Assembly: GCF_008831285.2 (NCBI RefSeq)
Contig: NC_045147.1
Coordinates: 3,312,001-3,372,000 of the forward strand
Direction: 5' to 3'
DNA length: 60,000 bases
Source: Nymphaea colorata
Lineage: Eukaryota > Streptophyta > Magnoliopsida > Nymphaeales > Nymphaeaceae
Part shown: positions 1 to 12,060 of the stretch, piece by piece
How the letters are laid out: every line of letters starts with the position of its first letter
Position numbering within the stretch: the first letter of the stretch is position 1
Made by a program: the position numbers and the translations under genes
Notes under the pieces: generated by a model
Database searches by the model: none
Told to the model about the DNA's origin: nothing
Seen by the model: the letters and a program-made list of their open reading frames with translations, nothing else

Positions 1-840
1 CAAAACCAGATCTGGACTTTTCTTACATCAAAAGATGTTGTACTTTTAGTTTGCTTGAGCGTGCAAAGATGCTTGGATATAAACATGCTATTACACCTTT
101 GGTTCAACATTATAAAGCCCCCATTGATGGTCTTCCATTTTCCGATCCGACATCATTTCAGAGCCTAGTTGGAGGGCTCCATCACTTAACTTTCACAAGG
201 CCAGGCATATCATTCAATGTGAACTATGTTACTTAATATATGAAGACACCTACGAATAGCCACTTTCAACTTGTTAAGTGTGTATTTCGATACATTCATG
301 GGACTATTTCTGATGGTTGCACTTTCTCTCCTCAGCGAGATTTTTGGCTTCATACTTTTTCAGATTCTGACTGGGCAGGTCACCATGGCACTTGATGCTC
401 TACTACTGTACTTTCATTGGCACAAACACAAATTATATTTCTTGGACAGCTAAGAAACAACCAACAGTTGCTCGCTCTACAACAGAAACTGAATATAGAT
501 CTATGGCATCTGCAGCTGCTGAACTTACATGGATTACATATGTTTGGAAAGATCTTGAAATTTATTTGGCCCGAGCTCCAGTTTTATATTGTGATAATAT
601 GTATGCTTTACAGGTTTCTGTTAAACCAATTTTTCATTCCCGCATGAAGCATGTGGAATTAGATTACCATTTCCTTCGTGAAAGGGTAGCGCTTGGTCAG
701 TTTACCACACAATTTGTGCCTTCTTCCCAACAAATTGCTGATATTTTCACAAAGGCGTTGTGCCGCAATATCTTTAGTTTACTCCGAGACAAACTGCGCC
801 CGACAAATGCCCCGCCCAGTTTGAGAGGGGATGAAATGGT
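1..840 (+). pseudogene. 3' part of a Ty1/copia polyprotein (end of RT and RNase H), broken
   Basis: The window opens inside a copia-type retrotransposon. Frame pieces around 51-400 match the post-RT linker (the region reading GGLHHLTFTRPGISF), and 430-790 is RNase H: the TETEYRSMASAAAELTW block, a CDN motif in VLYCDNMYAL, the HVELDYHFLRERV block and the terminal IADIFTKAL. The frame is broken by a stop near 234 and by at least two shifts between 270 and 450, so it is not functional. A purine-rich tract at about 821-833 could be the polypurine tract, but I could not find the LTR after it. The RNase H frame stays open to 1075. Gag, integrase and the 5' LTR lie outside the window. Confidence 0.85.
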
Positions 841-1234
841 AAAGAGGAATGCTAACCAACAGATTACAAAGGCAATCAATCAACATGCAGTCAGGCTATT
901 TAAGAAGATTGTCTCAGTTATAGATGAGGACGACAATAAAAGCTCTCAACAATCTAACAAGGAAAGACAATCTAAAAGCATTGATGATTTTGGTGAACAG
1001 ATCTTTACAACTCATAAGAGCAATCACTATGACAATGTAATTTCTCCTAAAATTAGTGAGAAGCTTGAGATGTAATCTTACAAATAGTAAAGGAACATCT
1101 CCACCATTAACACGGTGGAAGAACTCTCTCGTGGACGTAGGTGATCATTTCACCATAAATCTGTCTTGTTCTCCCTGTGATTCATTTTTGTTACAGTTAC
1201 ATGCATCTTGGTGTCAGTATAAACATCAACAAAG

Positions 1235-1257
1235 ACACACACACACACACACACACA
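1235..1257. repeat. (CA)n microsatellite
   Basis: About eleven CA units. The related site near 30,185 has a shorter ACACAC run. Confidence 0.95.
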
Positions 1258-1489
1258 TATATACTGATTCATTTGAACCACTTTGATTTTATTTTTATTT
1301 TTTTAATATATTGCTTCTCGCCCAACCCCGCCAATGGCCAGCCAAATCTCTATCGTAGGGAAGGAGGAGGCCTGGCGTTTCCTCCCATCCTGTTGCCAGT
1401 CTGATGGAGCCCCGGTCTCCCCTCGTGTCACCGGACGGTCTGCCAAGACTGCATTGGGCGGTGCCTCGGCAGTGGAGAGCCACATGGTG

Positions 1490-1635
1490 CCCACACCAGC
1501 TTCACAAAATTAGTTTAATATATATGTAATGTTTGATATATTTGATTGTTATATATATAAGTGCCCCAAACAAATTAAAGGTATTGAATAAGTGCCCTAC
1601 CATAAAAAATTTCTGGCTCCGCTAGTGTGCCTCAG
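1490..1635. repeat. Short dispersed repeat (CCCACACCAGC ... ATAAGTGCCCC type)
   Basis: The segment has the order GTGCCCACACCAGC, an AT-rich part, TATATAAGTGCCCC and a TGGCTC end. The same order occurs at 28,355-28,505. No coding frame. Family unknown; it could be a SINE-like or a short non-autonomous DNA element. Confidence 0.4.
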
Positions 1636-1793
1636 CATGCTCTCCAATGATGCCGGGGGAAGCCATCAGCTGTGAGAGGGAGGAAGAGTGGGGAAAGAGA
1701 GAGAAGGAGAAAACGGAAAAATTTGGACTATCTGATTAAATCGACAGTTCAGATTTAATGTCCGTTGTATCCACAATGTGGAGTCACCATTCA

Positions 1794-1838
1794 ATTATAT
1801 ATATATATATATATATATAGATATATATATATATATAA
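1794..1838. repeat. (AT)n microsatellite
   Basis: A run of about 22 AT units with one G. It lies where the homologous copy at 36,986-37,029 has become the loop of a long palindrome. Confidence 0.95.
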
Positions 1839-2539
1839 TTTTTTTATTGCTGATCAACTTGCTAAAACTTAGCTGATTCACTTAGGTAGTGCCAACCAAT
1901 TAAGTGCCCCAAAGCGGTCGATAAGTATGTGACCTAGTCGGCCTGCACGTCCCAAAAATTTCAATAAAACGTATAACATCTGATTTTATGGTTCGAGGAG
2001 TAATCTGGTCAAGATAACATATGGATCGGCTTAGGTAACTAATTTGTTATCTTCCTTATTTTTTCTAATATTTATTGGTTTCTTTAAGAATTCCATGAAT
2101 TAATTCGGACAAGTACAAGTTTACCTGACATATATTTCCTAGTCCAGAGAACCTATTTTTAGTGCTTCCAATGGAGAAAACTAAAGCTCGTTGGTAGATC
2201 CCAATACAGCCTTTTATATCATTTATTCAATATATCCTTACAAAATTAATAAGAATTAGGGTCTATTTGGGATTTGCATTGATATGAGATCACTAGTATC
2301 TTTGATTCTACGGATTCAAGGTCGAAACCAACCAAGGTCAAAACCAACCCCTTCTCTCTCTCAAAATCCAACCTCAAATCCACGGTTTCTTACATGTAAT
2401 ATGGATTTAAGATCCATGTAATTAAGAATACCCTTCCAAAGCAAATCTTTTAACGCAACGCAGCCTCAGATCAAACACAACCTTAATGAATCCACAACCA
2501 AATTGTATGCAACCATAGAAGGCGACATATATTTTGCTT

Positions 2540-3330
2540 TAATTTTCCTTAAATTAAAGCCAGTGGAAGGACACAACATTGCTATCACAACAAACACATA
2601 TAACGACTCATTGTGAGCTTTTCAAATATAGAACTACATCACCAAACAAGTTAAGACGGGTGCATGCAGTGCTTTATTTAAGGATAAGAGGTTTCGGACA
2701 TGACATGACCGAAGCAGCAGCTTGGCGAGCTGCTTTATTCGTAACGCAAGACCGTTGGTCCGTTTTATAAGCCTGATAACGGCACAACATTGGAGATACA
2801 AAGCTCAGCTGCAATACATAGGGCCACTGCCACAGTAGCCATGTCACCGCACCCGTGCTTTTTCCCTTCCTTCATTCTCATAAAGGGCAGAAGGAAGGAG
2901 GACCACAGAGGTTTTGACCCTCTCAAAATTTTAAAAACTTTAAAAATTTATCTGTAAATCTAAAAAATTTTAGTTTAATATATATAAAAAAATTTGAAAA
3001 TTTCTATTTCAATCCCTGTTAAAATTTTGAAACTACAGTTTGGCCCCACCCCTACTTCCCATCTTATATCTACAATCTCACTTTCCCTCATTGCTAGAGC
3101 TTAGGATTGTGATAAATGCTCATGGGTAATGCTACCTTGGCTCACCTATTGATATTGTAGTTAAGGGCAACAAGTTGGTGGCTAGCCTTTGGTTTTCGAA
3201 CCTTGAAGGCATCTTCAATCCACTGATAAGTTGATGTTATGTAATTAATTTAACTTATGCCAAGACATATATCCACAGATAAGGTGATGCTCTACATCCA
3301 TCATCTATTTATAGGTAAAACTTCAACTAC
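2540..3330 (-). pseudogene. Hevein-like peptide gene relic, copy A
   Basis: Read on the minus strand, 2,805-2,838 encodes GYCGSGPMYCS and a stop, matching the C-terminus of the intact gene at 39,629-39,859 (GYCGSGPAYCG). The 3' flank at 2,540-2,800 matches the 3' flank of copy B, including an ATAAAGCAGC segment and the CTTAACTTGTTTGGTGATG segment. The promoter and 5' UTR of the intact copy match in reverse at about 3,085-3,250. Upstream of the last codons the coding part is lost: the bases between 2,850 and 3,060 do not encode the Cys-rich core or a signal peptide. It is dead. Confidence 0.75.
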
Positions 3331-3739
3331 AACAATAATTTTGAATATATATATATTGATCGGACTTAGCCTCTGCAAAATTTAGAATACTTCTTCTCAT
3401 TTTATTAATTTCCGTGAAACATCAAATAATTAACTTCAGTTACAACCTTTTTCAATAATATTAATCTCTCAGTACTACATTACAATATTCTTGTGGTCTC
3501 ACGTGAAGCTGGTTATATATGCTCCCTCTTTGTATGTAATTTCGTGCGCTATTTTAAGTATGACAAAAAAGCTCATGATTAATACAAAAAAAAAACTTTT
3601 TGTAGGAATAAAAACTAAAACCACAAAAAGAAGATTTCAAGAGATTTCATGATTCGATAAAGGAAGAATTTGTCAATGTGGATATGCATATCATTATGAC
3701 CTATATACCACTTTAAGCAGTAAAAAAAAGTTTTCGTTT

Positions 3740-4090
3740 TTTTATCAGACTTATAACATTATCTCACTATCTCATAAATATTTTATTATCTTATAAACAT
3801 TATCTCATACATGTTGTCTCATATATCTATCCATTATCTCATAAATATTTTATTATTTTATAATATTATCTCATACTGATGTTTAGCATAATCTCATACA
3901 TCCGTTTGTTATCTTATTATCTCATCATTTTTTTGTTATTTCATAAACATTTTCTCATACTTATGTTTGACATTATCTCAAACAGTTGTTTATTGGTTAT
4001 CTTATTATCTCATAAATTTTTTGTTACCTTATAAACATTATCTTACATTTATTTGTTATTTCATACATATTTATTATCTCACGTACATGC
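3740..4090. repeat. Degenerate TTATCTCATA-rich array, copy A
   Basis: Roughly thirty imperfect repeats of a word like TTATCTCATA(AA), with irregular 10-30 bp spacing. The homologous array is at 38,840-39,170. No coding frame and no terminal repeats seen. Confidence 0.75.
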
Positions 4091-4166
4091 ATGTAATGTT
4101 TGGACATGAAAGTAAATGTATCTATTGTTAATGGGGTACACATTTGGCATACACTTATTATATACA

Positions 4167-4434
4167 TGGAGCGACATACATAACTCTCTTTCCTTGTATA
4201 AGCATGCAACTTTTCTTTGTCGTTGTGCACCAGACATCAGCCATTTATTTTAATAGTGTATGATACAATTCGAGGCATTAATTAAAAAAAATGCAGTGAT
4301 GGAGCGACATACATAACTCTCTTTCCTTGTATAAGCATGCAACTTTTCTTTCTCGTTGTGCACCAGACATCAGCCATTTATTTTAATCGTGTATGATACA
4401 ATTCGAGGCGTTAAATAAAAAAAATGCAGTGATG
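4167..4434. repeat. Tandem duplication, ~133-bp unit x2
   Basis: Unit one begins at the GGAGCGACATACATAACTC near 4,167 and unit two at 4,300. They differ at only a few positions. The homologous place near 39,245-39,360 has one unit, so the second unit arose after the block duplication. Confidence 0.9.
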
Positions 4435-4439
4435 GTTGA

Positions 4440-4640
4440 GGATTGAAAACTCGAAGGGTTTCGTTTAGTGGGTGTTTGTTTGCAATGGACAAAGAGCATG
4501 TCCATTGAACTTTGTCCATGAATGAAAAACCATGGATCCTTGTCCGTGGACAAAAAAAAGTTTGACGTGTGTAAATAGGGCAGACAAATGTCCATGGTAA
4601 TGTCCCAATCTGTGTGATTGCAGCATGGATAAAAAAAAGA
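4440..4640. repeat. MITE-like segment built from TTGTCCATGGACAA words
   Basis: The palindromic word TGTCCATGGACA and variants (GTCCATTG, TGTCCGTGGACA, AATGTCCATGG) recur about five times in 150 bp. The left edge has GGGTGTTTGTTTGCAATGG. I could not fix terminal repeats or a target duplication. No coding frame. Confidence 0.4.
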
Positions 4641-4739
4641 TGACAAAAATTGTTACTGTCAGAAAACATGTCATAACCACTTTGTTTGTAACAATAACCC
4701 CAACACCAGAGTCTATGAAACAAGCTGATGAGATTCAAG

Positions 4740-6290
4740 TAAAGGCAGGGGAGACACCGGGTCCAATATTAGCCTTGTAAAAAGAACCGCTACAAATTTG
4801 CTATGTCGTAAAGACTACCAAACGGAACTACCCAAGAAAAAAACTGATCACAAACCAACAAATGCATTTGGCTTCAAATTGGAGTGCAAGCTCAAGCAGA
4901 GGAAGAAGGAAGAAGAATAAAAATGGCATAGCAAAAAAGCACACTAAAACAAGGGGGGACTCGGGAAATATCTCAAACCCCCCTTAGGCAAACACAAAAA
5001 GCATCCGAAGAATAGCATGTTATATATCAGGAAAATATCCACCTTCCTTCTTGAAATCCCCAACCAGACAGACAGGATGAGAAGAACGGAACCAGCAAAA
5101 ATAAAAATCAGAAAAAATTAAATCTAACAAGGATCCAATCTTTTTCTCTACTGAAGTGCATCAATTCAACAAGAAATTCAACGACGAAACCATAAAACAA
5201 TCAACAAACACTGACTCAACAACAGAGACGCGAAGCACTGTACATTATCCGATCAATGGACTGGAGTAATATATATAAAAAAAAAAAGTCCTTCTTTTCC
5301 ACTCAAGAGCATTCATTGCAAAGAGAAGCTCATAATTGACACGCTTGATCAATTAAGAGAACCTAATCATCAGCAGAAACACAACGCACCTGACAATCAT
5401 CTGATGAATCGTCTAGAAACATATCATCTTGGAAGGACGGGGCAGAAACAAGATAACGCGAACATAATTTCAGGGTTAGGGGTTGGTAGAGGGAGGAAGG
5501 AGGTATTCTCACTCGATCTAACACCCAAATTCGAACGCCCAAAACGGAATGCCCAAATTCACCTACAAACCCACAATTTCCTATTATATATTCTGTCAGC
5601 AACTACCACAAATGTCATTTTTTCTTGACATGCGATCAACGCCAACCATAAGAGCATACAAACTCAAGCCTGTGATGACGGTGCAGGAGACGCACTGCTC
5701 GATGCCGCAGCTTGCTGGATGCCGCTCGATGCTGCAACTTTCTGGAGGCGTTGATGGATGAGAGTTGAGGAAGAAACGGCAGCTGATTTCACTCGTCGGA
5801 GACGAAGGCGCAAGAGACGCTGCTCGCCTGTGATGTTCGACTTGTTGAGGTCGGACGAAAAAACAGCGGACATGAGTCCTGGATCTCGCCTGTGAGAGCG
5901 GGGACTCATGTTCCGTGCATGGTATGTTGTCGACCATTTCTCTACAGCACGAACGGACATACGTCTGAACTAATTTCAAGCAAGCTAAGTTTCAAACTTA
6001 GCCCCACATGAACAAACAAAGACAAAACTTACAGTTACGTGGTTTGCTCTAATTTTGACCTACATTATCCACGAGGAAGATGTGATGCTGGTTTATGACG
6101 ACTAATGGTTGAAATAGCGAAGCCCCTTACGACAGTCGACAGCAACAAGAGAGGAAGAATCAGACATTGAACAAGAAAGAAATGCTACTATCGAAAGAAT
6201 ATTTCATAAATTTAACTGATATCCAAAACCCCAACGACAAGTCCTAAAAAGATAAGCACTAGAGATTTCATCCGTCATCATATGAATTGT
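4740..6290. other. Gene-poor stretch; possible 5' gene fragment on the minus strand
   Basis: No recognisable protein. On the minus strand, 5,600-5,360 looks like plant 5' UTR or first-exon sequence: a CCTCCTTCCTCCCTCTACC tract, ACCCTGAAATT, and a possible short coding end (DDMFLDDSSDDCQV...). A 127-codon minus-strand frame at 5,596-5,979 has no recognisable motif. Both could be chance or debris of a captured gene. Confidence 0.3.
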
Positions 6291-6479
6291 ACCTTTCAAA
6301 CTCTATTACTTGCAATTGATATTTATGAATTTTTCTATTGGAAAGCTTTTGGCCGTCAATGAATTTGAAAGATGATTTGGTTTTTTTCAAATGGGGTCCC
6401 TATCTCCTTTGACTTTCTGCTGCACATAATGACAACGAACATTGATATATTTCGCTCTCTCAAGAAAGTAGGTAAAACC

Positions 6480-6820
6480 TTCATCTTCTCTCTTTCGTTT
6501 TATCCTCCGTATGATCGGCCAGGACATAGCAGAAACGGTTCCCTTGCCTGAATTTCCTCAAGACAAATACACCATCTCATCTGACTTGATTCACTGTCAG
6601 AAAGTGGCAAATGAAAGTTCTCGAGATAATAAAATTCTCATTTTTCTCTCTCTCTCTCTCTCTAAACTTGAAGTCACCGTTCGAAAAGAAAAGGGGAACA
6701 CGGAAAGGAATTCAAATTCTACATTTTCCCTTTCAAAATTTGTATACGTAATGGAGCTTCTCAGTGAAGTTAATTTTCTGGCCACAGGTTGGCGGAACTA
6801 TCGGTGAGCTAGAGAAAAAG
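6480..6820. other. Non-coding segment with a (CT)n run
   Basis: A short CT microsatellite lies at 6,647-6,662. Frames across it on both strands show no family motif. Confidence 0.5.
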
Positions 6821-7650
6821 GCATTATTGAAGACCACATGTTGGCAGGACCATGGTGATACAATAGGTGGGACTAATAATCAGTAACACAAGGAAAACAA
6901 TGTCACTGAGGACCACAGAGTAGTTAATAATGCTATTCCTCAATAGTGTCATTGTAGACAATAGGCGGGATGAACGATCAGCAGCTGTGTAAAATAGCGT
7001 CACCAAAATCCACATGCTAGTTGAGCCATCAATCACAAGCTAATGAGAAGTTGCATTGTAAAGACAACCATTTGTAAAAGTTGGGGCAGATTCATAGGAC
7101 ACTTTTTATAGTGTTATTCATTAATCTGCCTTAATCTTTCAAACATATCATGGAATAGTTATATACTGTTTATAGTTTTGTTTTCCAAACAGACCCTAAA
7201 TGCCACACGTTAGAATAACCATTTGTGATGTTATAGAAACAATATTGCCACTTAAGACTACATACTGACCAAACCATAGTGATGCAATAAGAAATAGAAG
7301 CACTTAAAACCATATTTTTCTTGGATCGTTGGCAATGCTATAAAAGAAAAATGTCAATGAAGCATGCTGACTATACCACAAGCAACACCTAAGAAACCAT
7401 ATGTTGGCTTAACCATTAAGATGCCTAAGGAGATAGCATCATATAAGACCATATATAGCTGGACTGCACCATCAATGGAACTATGGGAAACAAAGTCATT
7501 TAGGACCAGTGACTAGTGGCACTCTATTTAAAGCGTCAACGAAGACCAAATATTTGCGGTGCTCTGCTTACAGCATCACTGGAGAATTACATTCTGGTTG
7601 AACCATCTATGACACTACTACACAGTGTAATTGAAGACCATGGCACATTC
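6820..7650. repeat. Degenerate tandem array, ~55-75 bp unit
   Basis: About a dozen imperfect units share a pattern like GAAGACCACATGTTGG ... TGAACCATCAATGA (for example near 6,830, 7,008, 7,255, 7,390, 7,450, 7,545, 7,590, 7,640). A MITE-like segment interrupts it at 7,080-7,200. A short related piece lies at 29,630-29,825. No stable frame. Confidence 0.6.
7080..7200. repeat. MITE-like segment, ATTCATGG/CCAAACAG type
   Basis: Contains GATTCATAGGACAC near the left and TTTCCAAACAGACCCTAAA at the right, the edge style of the segments at 29,280-29,440, 47,445-47,640 and 54,355-54,510. Internal to the tandem array. Confidence 0.45.
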
Positions 7651-7935
7651 TGGCCAGAATTGAGGAATTTTAGAATTAAAATTCTCATTTTTTTATGAAA
7701 TGAGAATTGAGTGTTATCAAACAAGTTAAAATTTTGACTATAGAACTATAGGTTATTCTTGAATCAAAATTCTAAAATTTTAGAATGTTTTTTTATCTCT
7801 ATTTTATGAAACACTTGAATCAAAATTCTAAACTACCAAAGAATTTCATTTCAATTCCAGTTTCAGTGAAATTTTGTTTGTGAAACTTTTAATTCTAGAA
7901 ACAAAATTCAAGGCCATCAAACGGCCCTTAAATGA
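7630..7935. repeat. MITE-like segment rich in AATTTTAGAATT words
   Basis: Many copies of palindromic AAATTCTAAAATTTTAGAAT-like words, ending in GGCCATCAAACGGCCCTTAA, a common edge of plant MITEs. No coding frame; target duplication not clear. Confidence 0.5.
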
Positions 7936-8587
7936 ATTGAGTGTTTGGTAAATTTCAAATGCACAGTACTTATCTTTGTGTTGTCAATTAAGTTTAATAT
8001 GTTCTCTTTGTTATGGGACAAAACTGATAATCTTTAAACTCAAGCTTCCTTAACAAAAGAGGTTCATGGCTGGGATTTCTTTCCAACTTCACAACCTCGC
8101 TTTTATAGCCAGCCATTGCCCACCAACCAAAAGAATTTGCCTTTCTTTACGAAAACATAGCCCATAGTTATCAAATGGACATGCAGAACCACTGTGGTTC
8201 AATCATGAGTACTTAGAAATGCAAAGAAACATATATCATCAGGTAAATAATGGTTGGTCAAAACAAATTAAAGTGCATGAAGCGGATGCCCGACCTGCAA
8301 AGAAATATATGTGACTCAATTAGCACTGCAACCATGAGTCATATATATTCTCATGGAAAAGCCACAATAAGTGCATCCATGTAATAAGACTCTCTTTAAG
8401 AAAGCTAAGTTAGTTAGTTTGAGAATTTCCTTTGGACATGCAAAATAAGATTTTCTTTAGGAAAGCTAAGAAAATTAGTTTGAGAATTTCCTTTGGACGT
8501 GCTAAACTATTCCTGTACATTTTAATGCCAATGTTTAAGCAGTTAATGCAATCACTAACTGCAATCACCTTGGCTATTGATCATTCC

Positions 8588-8711
8588 AAGATGGATAGCT
8601 GAGAAAAAAATCAATGAAAAAAATCATTGAAAAACAGGGGATAGTTTATTTTAGTTATATAGCATTCATTAACAACCTTTTTTCTTTGTTTTTCTCTCAA
8701 CTATCCATCTT
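8588..8711. mobile_element. Short MITE with 16-bp inverted ends
   Basis: The left end AAGATGGATAGCTGAG and the right end CTCAACTATCCATCTT are inverted repeats with one mismatch; the A/T-rich inner parts also pair. Total 124 bp, no coding capacity. Flanking duplication not clear, so the superfamily is open. Confidence 0.6.
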
Positions 8712-8980
8712 TAAAAGATTAGTAACCAAGATAATTACATAAGGGTTTTCTACCTCTCTTCCTCTTTCTCTCTTTCTCTTGTGAGTGATAAACGATTACA
8801 TGGTAAACAGATGGAGAACATTTTAACCGTTTGATTTTTTTTTTTTCAATTGAACGGTTAAAAGAAAAACAGCAAAATGAAGTTATAAACTAACACTAGG
8901 TGACAAAATATTCAATCGCTTTCTTCTCTTTATTTTTTTCTTCTCAACCACCTATTTGAAAAGGATCAATGGCTGACATT

Positions 8981-9842
8981 CAGGGGTGGGTATCGGGCTG
9001 GGCCGGGCCGGGCCGGCCCGGCCCTCTAAAACTCGGCCCGGGTTGGCCCGCCGGGCCTGAAACCCGGGCCTGAGCCCGGCCCGATATATTGCCGGGCCGG
9101 GTACCGGGCCTGGGCCACAGAAATCAGGCCCGGCCCGGCCCGTTTGGTGGATCCGACCCGCGTTCGACCGCCCGTCTCGTCCAGGCCCTCCACCGCTCGC
9201 CTGCCGAACGGCAGGCGGGTGGTAGTTTTTCACCGACAGGCCACCCAACTTCGTGGGTGGCCGCCAGCGGATGCCGCCAAGACGGCCAGCCATCACGGCG
9301 GAGAGGGAGGGGAGCTGCGGTGGACGGAGGCGGAGAGGGAGGGGAGAAGGAGGGGCTGCGGTGGATGGAGGCGGAGAGGGAGAGGGAGACGGAGGCGGAG
9401 AGGGAGGGGAGCGAGCGGGGCTGTGGTGGACGGAGGCGGAGAGGGAGAGGGAGAGGGAGAGGGAGGTAGAGGTAGAGGGAGACGGTAGGGAGAAGGAGCA
9501 GAGGGAGAGGGAGACGGAAGGGAGAGGGAGAGGGAGACTGAGGGAGACCGAAGGGAGAGGGAGCAGAGGGAGAAGGAGACGGAAGGGAGCATAGGGAGAG
9601 GGAGACGGAAGGGAGAAGGAGCAAAGGGAAAGGGAGACGAGCAGAGGGAGATGGAGAGCGAGCCGAGGGCTCAGGGCGGAGGCCGCCGTTGGGCCGCCCT
9701 TTCCGCCCAGGCCCGGCCCGGCCTGGTTTGGTTATCGGGCCTGGCTGTCGGGCCCGGGTCCGGCCCGGGCCGGGATTTTCCCGGCCCAAACCCGGCCCGT
9801 ACCGGGCCGGGCCGGGCCGGCCCGGCCCGACGCCCAGCCTTA
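8981..9842. mobile_element. Non-autonomous hAT-like element, GGCC-word family, copy 1
   Basis: 862 bp, flanked by a perfect 8-bp target duplication CTGACATT (8,973-8,980 and 9,843-9,850), the size typical of hAT. The ends are imperfect inverted repeats: CAGGGGTGGGTATCGGGC on the left, and TAAGGCTGGGCGTCGGGC as the reverse complement of the right. Both subterminal regions (about 150 bp left, 170 bp right) are dense arrays of GGGCCGGGCC-like words. The centre (9,290-9,660) is purine-rich on the + strand, from GAGGGAGAG repeats. Long open frames on both strands come from this composition and are not genes. No transposase. Same family as 42,026-42,448. Confidence 0.85.
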
Positions 9843-9954
9843 CTGACATTGTTCTGTCTCCAACTAGCTTCTAATTAATGTCTACCACCTACCAATCCCT
9901 CTCCCTCTCACCAGTGGGTGCCTCAATCTTCCTAGAATGGCGGCTTAACGAAAA

Positions 9955-10101
9955 ACAAAGAGAAAAAAAATCTGTAAAATAATACTAAATGATTAATAAA
10001 ATGCATATCATCTTTGTTTCTTTATTCTTTTTTCAAATAATGGAACTGCCGAAATTCATTGGCTGAAATTATTTGTTATATGTTTATCACTTATAATCTT
10101 C

Positions 10102-10142
<41 letters not shown>

Positions 10143-10322
10143 AAAGAGAAAAAAATCTGTAAAATAATAGTAAATGATTAATAAAATGCATATCATCTTT
10201 GTTTCTTTATTCTTTTTTCAAAGTATCGAACTGCCAAAAAATCATTGGCTGAAATTATTTGTTATATGTCTAGCACTTACAATCTTTTGTTTCTATTTCT
10301 CTCTCTCTCTCTATATATATAT
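9955..10322. repeat. Tandem duplication, ~186-bp unit x2
   Basis: Units start at the ACAAAGAGAAAAAAA at 9,955 and again at 10,141. Each ends in an AT or CT/AT microsatellite (10,103-10,139 and 10,300-10,322). They differ at a handful of sites. No coding content. Confidence 0.85.
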
Positions 10323-10339
10323 AGCCATGAAATCGTTTA

Positions 10340-11200
10340 GAGAACCCGACTTTCACGGGTGGGAAAAAGGATTCAAGAGAGAGGGTTTATTGGACCTACT
10401 AAATTGAGGAGAAGGGGTGGGGGCACTTTTCTCTTTCTCTTTCCGTTTTTGGAGGATTAAAACCCGCGCTTTCCCCGGATGATAACACATGTATGAAAAT
10501 GCTGGTGTTGAAGTGACCGGGCTTCGATTTTTGTACACTAGTCCACAAGACAAAGTGGGCCGACGGGAGTGCAGCCGTCCATTATTAAGGACCCCCCGGC
10601 CGGAGGATCTCCTCCTTTCCCTTCCCCTTCCTCACATCCCCACCTCCCAATGCCGTGCCGAGCATACTCCATTAATATTCTTTGCCCGTTTTGGGGTTAA
10701 TGGGTTATGTATAGATTCGTACGATCTTTTGGATGCTCCCCATCTCATGGCCTTCCCAATCCCTTTGTTCGTCTCATTTTAAAAAATAAGCCCCATATTT
10801 ATTTATTTATTTCTTATTTTTTTTACGTGGGACACTGTAGTTCTAAGAGAGAATGGAGCTTTGGGCAAAACTTGGTCTCAGCCTTTCCACTGATTCGTCT
10901 ACTGTCTGGGGGGCAACTTTCAGAATTTGTTTTTTTTTTTTTTACTTATTTTCATCTAATTTTCAAAATTTTTTCAAGTGCCGGTTTTCTGGTTCTCTGT
11001 TTTCTTATATGGAAATATCTCCATAAATCTTGAAAAGTTCATGTCTCAGAATTTTAAGAGGAAATTTTTGAGTTCCTTGAAAAGGGATTTCCTTCTCTAA
11101 CAACTTAACTTTCAAACAAGCCCTATTTTGGTGGATTTGAGTACCAATTTCCATCCTAAATTCCTCATTTTCAGAAACTTATCCAGAGAGCATTTCTATA
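10340..11200. other. Non-coding stretch; right part duplicated near 44.6 kb
   Basis: No gene seen. About 10,880-11,200 matches 44,400-44,800 in the same orientation, including CTTCTCTAACAACTTA and CAAACAAGCCCTATTTTGG. A GC-richer patch at 10,560-10,680 shows no protein motif. Confidence 0.5.
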
Positions 11201-11429
11201 AAATAGTATTGTTTTTATTGCCAAATTGTTATTTGTTTTGGTTTTAGATCAGAAAATTTAGTTGGTGTCTGACTGGCACTTGCGCCGCCGCAAAAGACCA
11301 AAGTTAGGCTGACCATAGATGATGAAAGTGACCCCATTACTGACATATTCATTGCCATTATGTGCAGGATAAAGTCGAAGGAGATAGAGACCCATTTGAT
11401 AGAAACCAATTCGTTTTTCAAATTCATTG

Positions 11430-12060
11430 ACGGCCGAAAGATTTCAAATAGAAAAATTCATAAATATCAATTGCAAGTATGGTTGTGATGACATCTGACT
11501 GACTACATCCGGCTTCAAGGTGGTTAGAGTTGAGAGGTACATACAATTCCTATGAAGACCGAAGAAATCTCTTGTGCTTATCTTTGAGGACTCGTGGTTT
11601 GGGGTTTTCGATCTCAATCGTTGAATAGACTAGCATGAGGCTGCACACCTTCATTACAACCAACATGGCTCAATATTCATCAGAACATGAAATCGTAAAG
11701 AAAAATAATATCATGAAGTAAATAATGGCTGGTCAAAAGGAATCATGGTGCATGAAGAGAATGCGTGGAAAATCTTGGATGATAGCAATGTCTCAACAAA
11801 GATTGCAACACCGAGTATCAAAATGACATGTCATGAAAGACATTGATTTGCTTTGTGAGTTATTATCTTAAGAGGAAAAGAACTTGCAGAGCGAAAAGTA
11901 AAAAAAAAAAAAAAAAAGTTTTGCACAAAACACCCCCAAAGCATAGGGCTAAGTTCCAACAGATGAATCCTACAAGAACTGCATGTGAGTAATAAGATTC
12001 TTTTTCCCCCCTACATTGGAAAGTAGATTTATAATAGCTTCTAAATATATTTAACAACGT
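11430..12060. repeat. Decayed copia tail/LTR-like segment
   Basis: The stretch from ATTCATTGACGG through ATCAATTGCAAGTATGGTTGTGATGACATC and the following AGAATGCGTGGAAAATCTTGGATG matches the tail segments at 26,990-29,000 and 41,450-43,600. A relative of the left edge is inverted at about 6,290-6,380, and of the right part at 8,220-8,400. Non-coding. Confidence 0.6.

Larger units (their letters stand above)
1195..4290. repeat. Segmental duplication block, copy A
   Basis: This block aligns by eye, in the same orientation, with 30,145-30,350 continued at 36,683-39,360. Shared landmarks in order: the ATATTGCTTCTC segment and the GTTGCCAGTCTGATGGAG segment, the AT microsatellite, the TGATCAACTTGCTAAAACTTAG stretch, a MITE-like part starting GGGTCTATTTG, a minus-strand hevein-like relic, and a TTATCTCATA-rich array. 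The match to the other copy is interrupted by the copia insertion at 30,351-36,677, so the duplication is older than that insertion. Part of the block (about 2,000-3,330) also matches 12,840-13,870 in inverted orientation. Confidence 0.8.

Noticed and set aside
3740-4090. TTATCTCATA array considered as a CRISPR-like repeat array
   Set aside because: Repeats are short, degenerate and irregularly spaced in a plant nuclear context.
5596-5979. 127-codon minus-strand Cys-containing frame
   Set aside because: Cysteines have no regular spacing, there is no signal peptide, and no relatives occur in the window.
9124-9849. 241-codon minus-strand open frame, and overlapping frames on both strands
   Set aside because: The frames lie entirely in a GGCC/GAGGGA repeat element with flanking duplication; low-complexity composition keeps all frames open.
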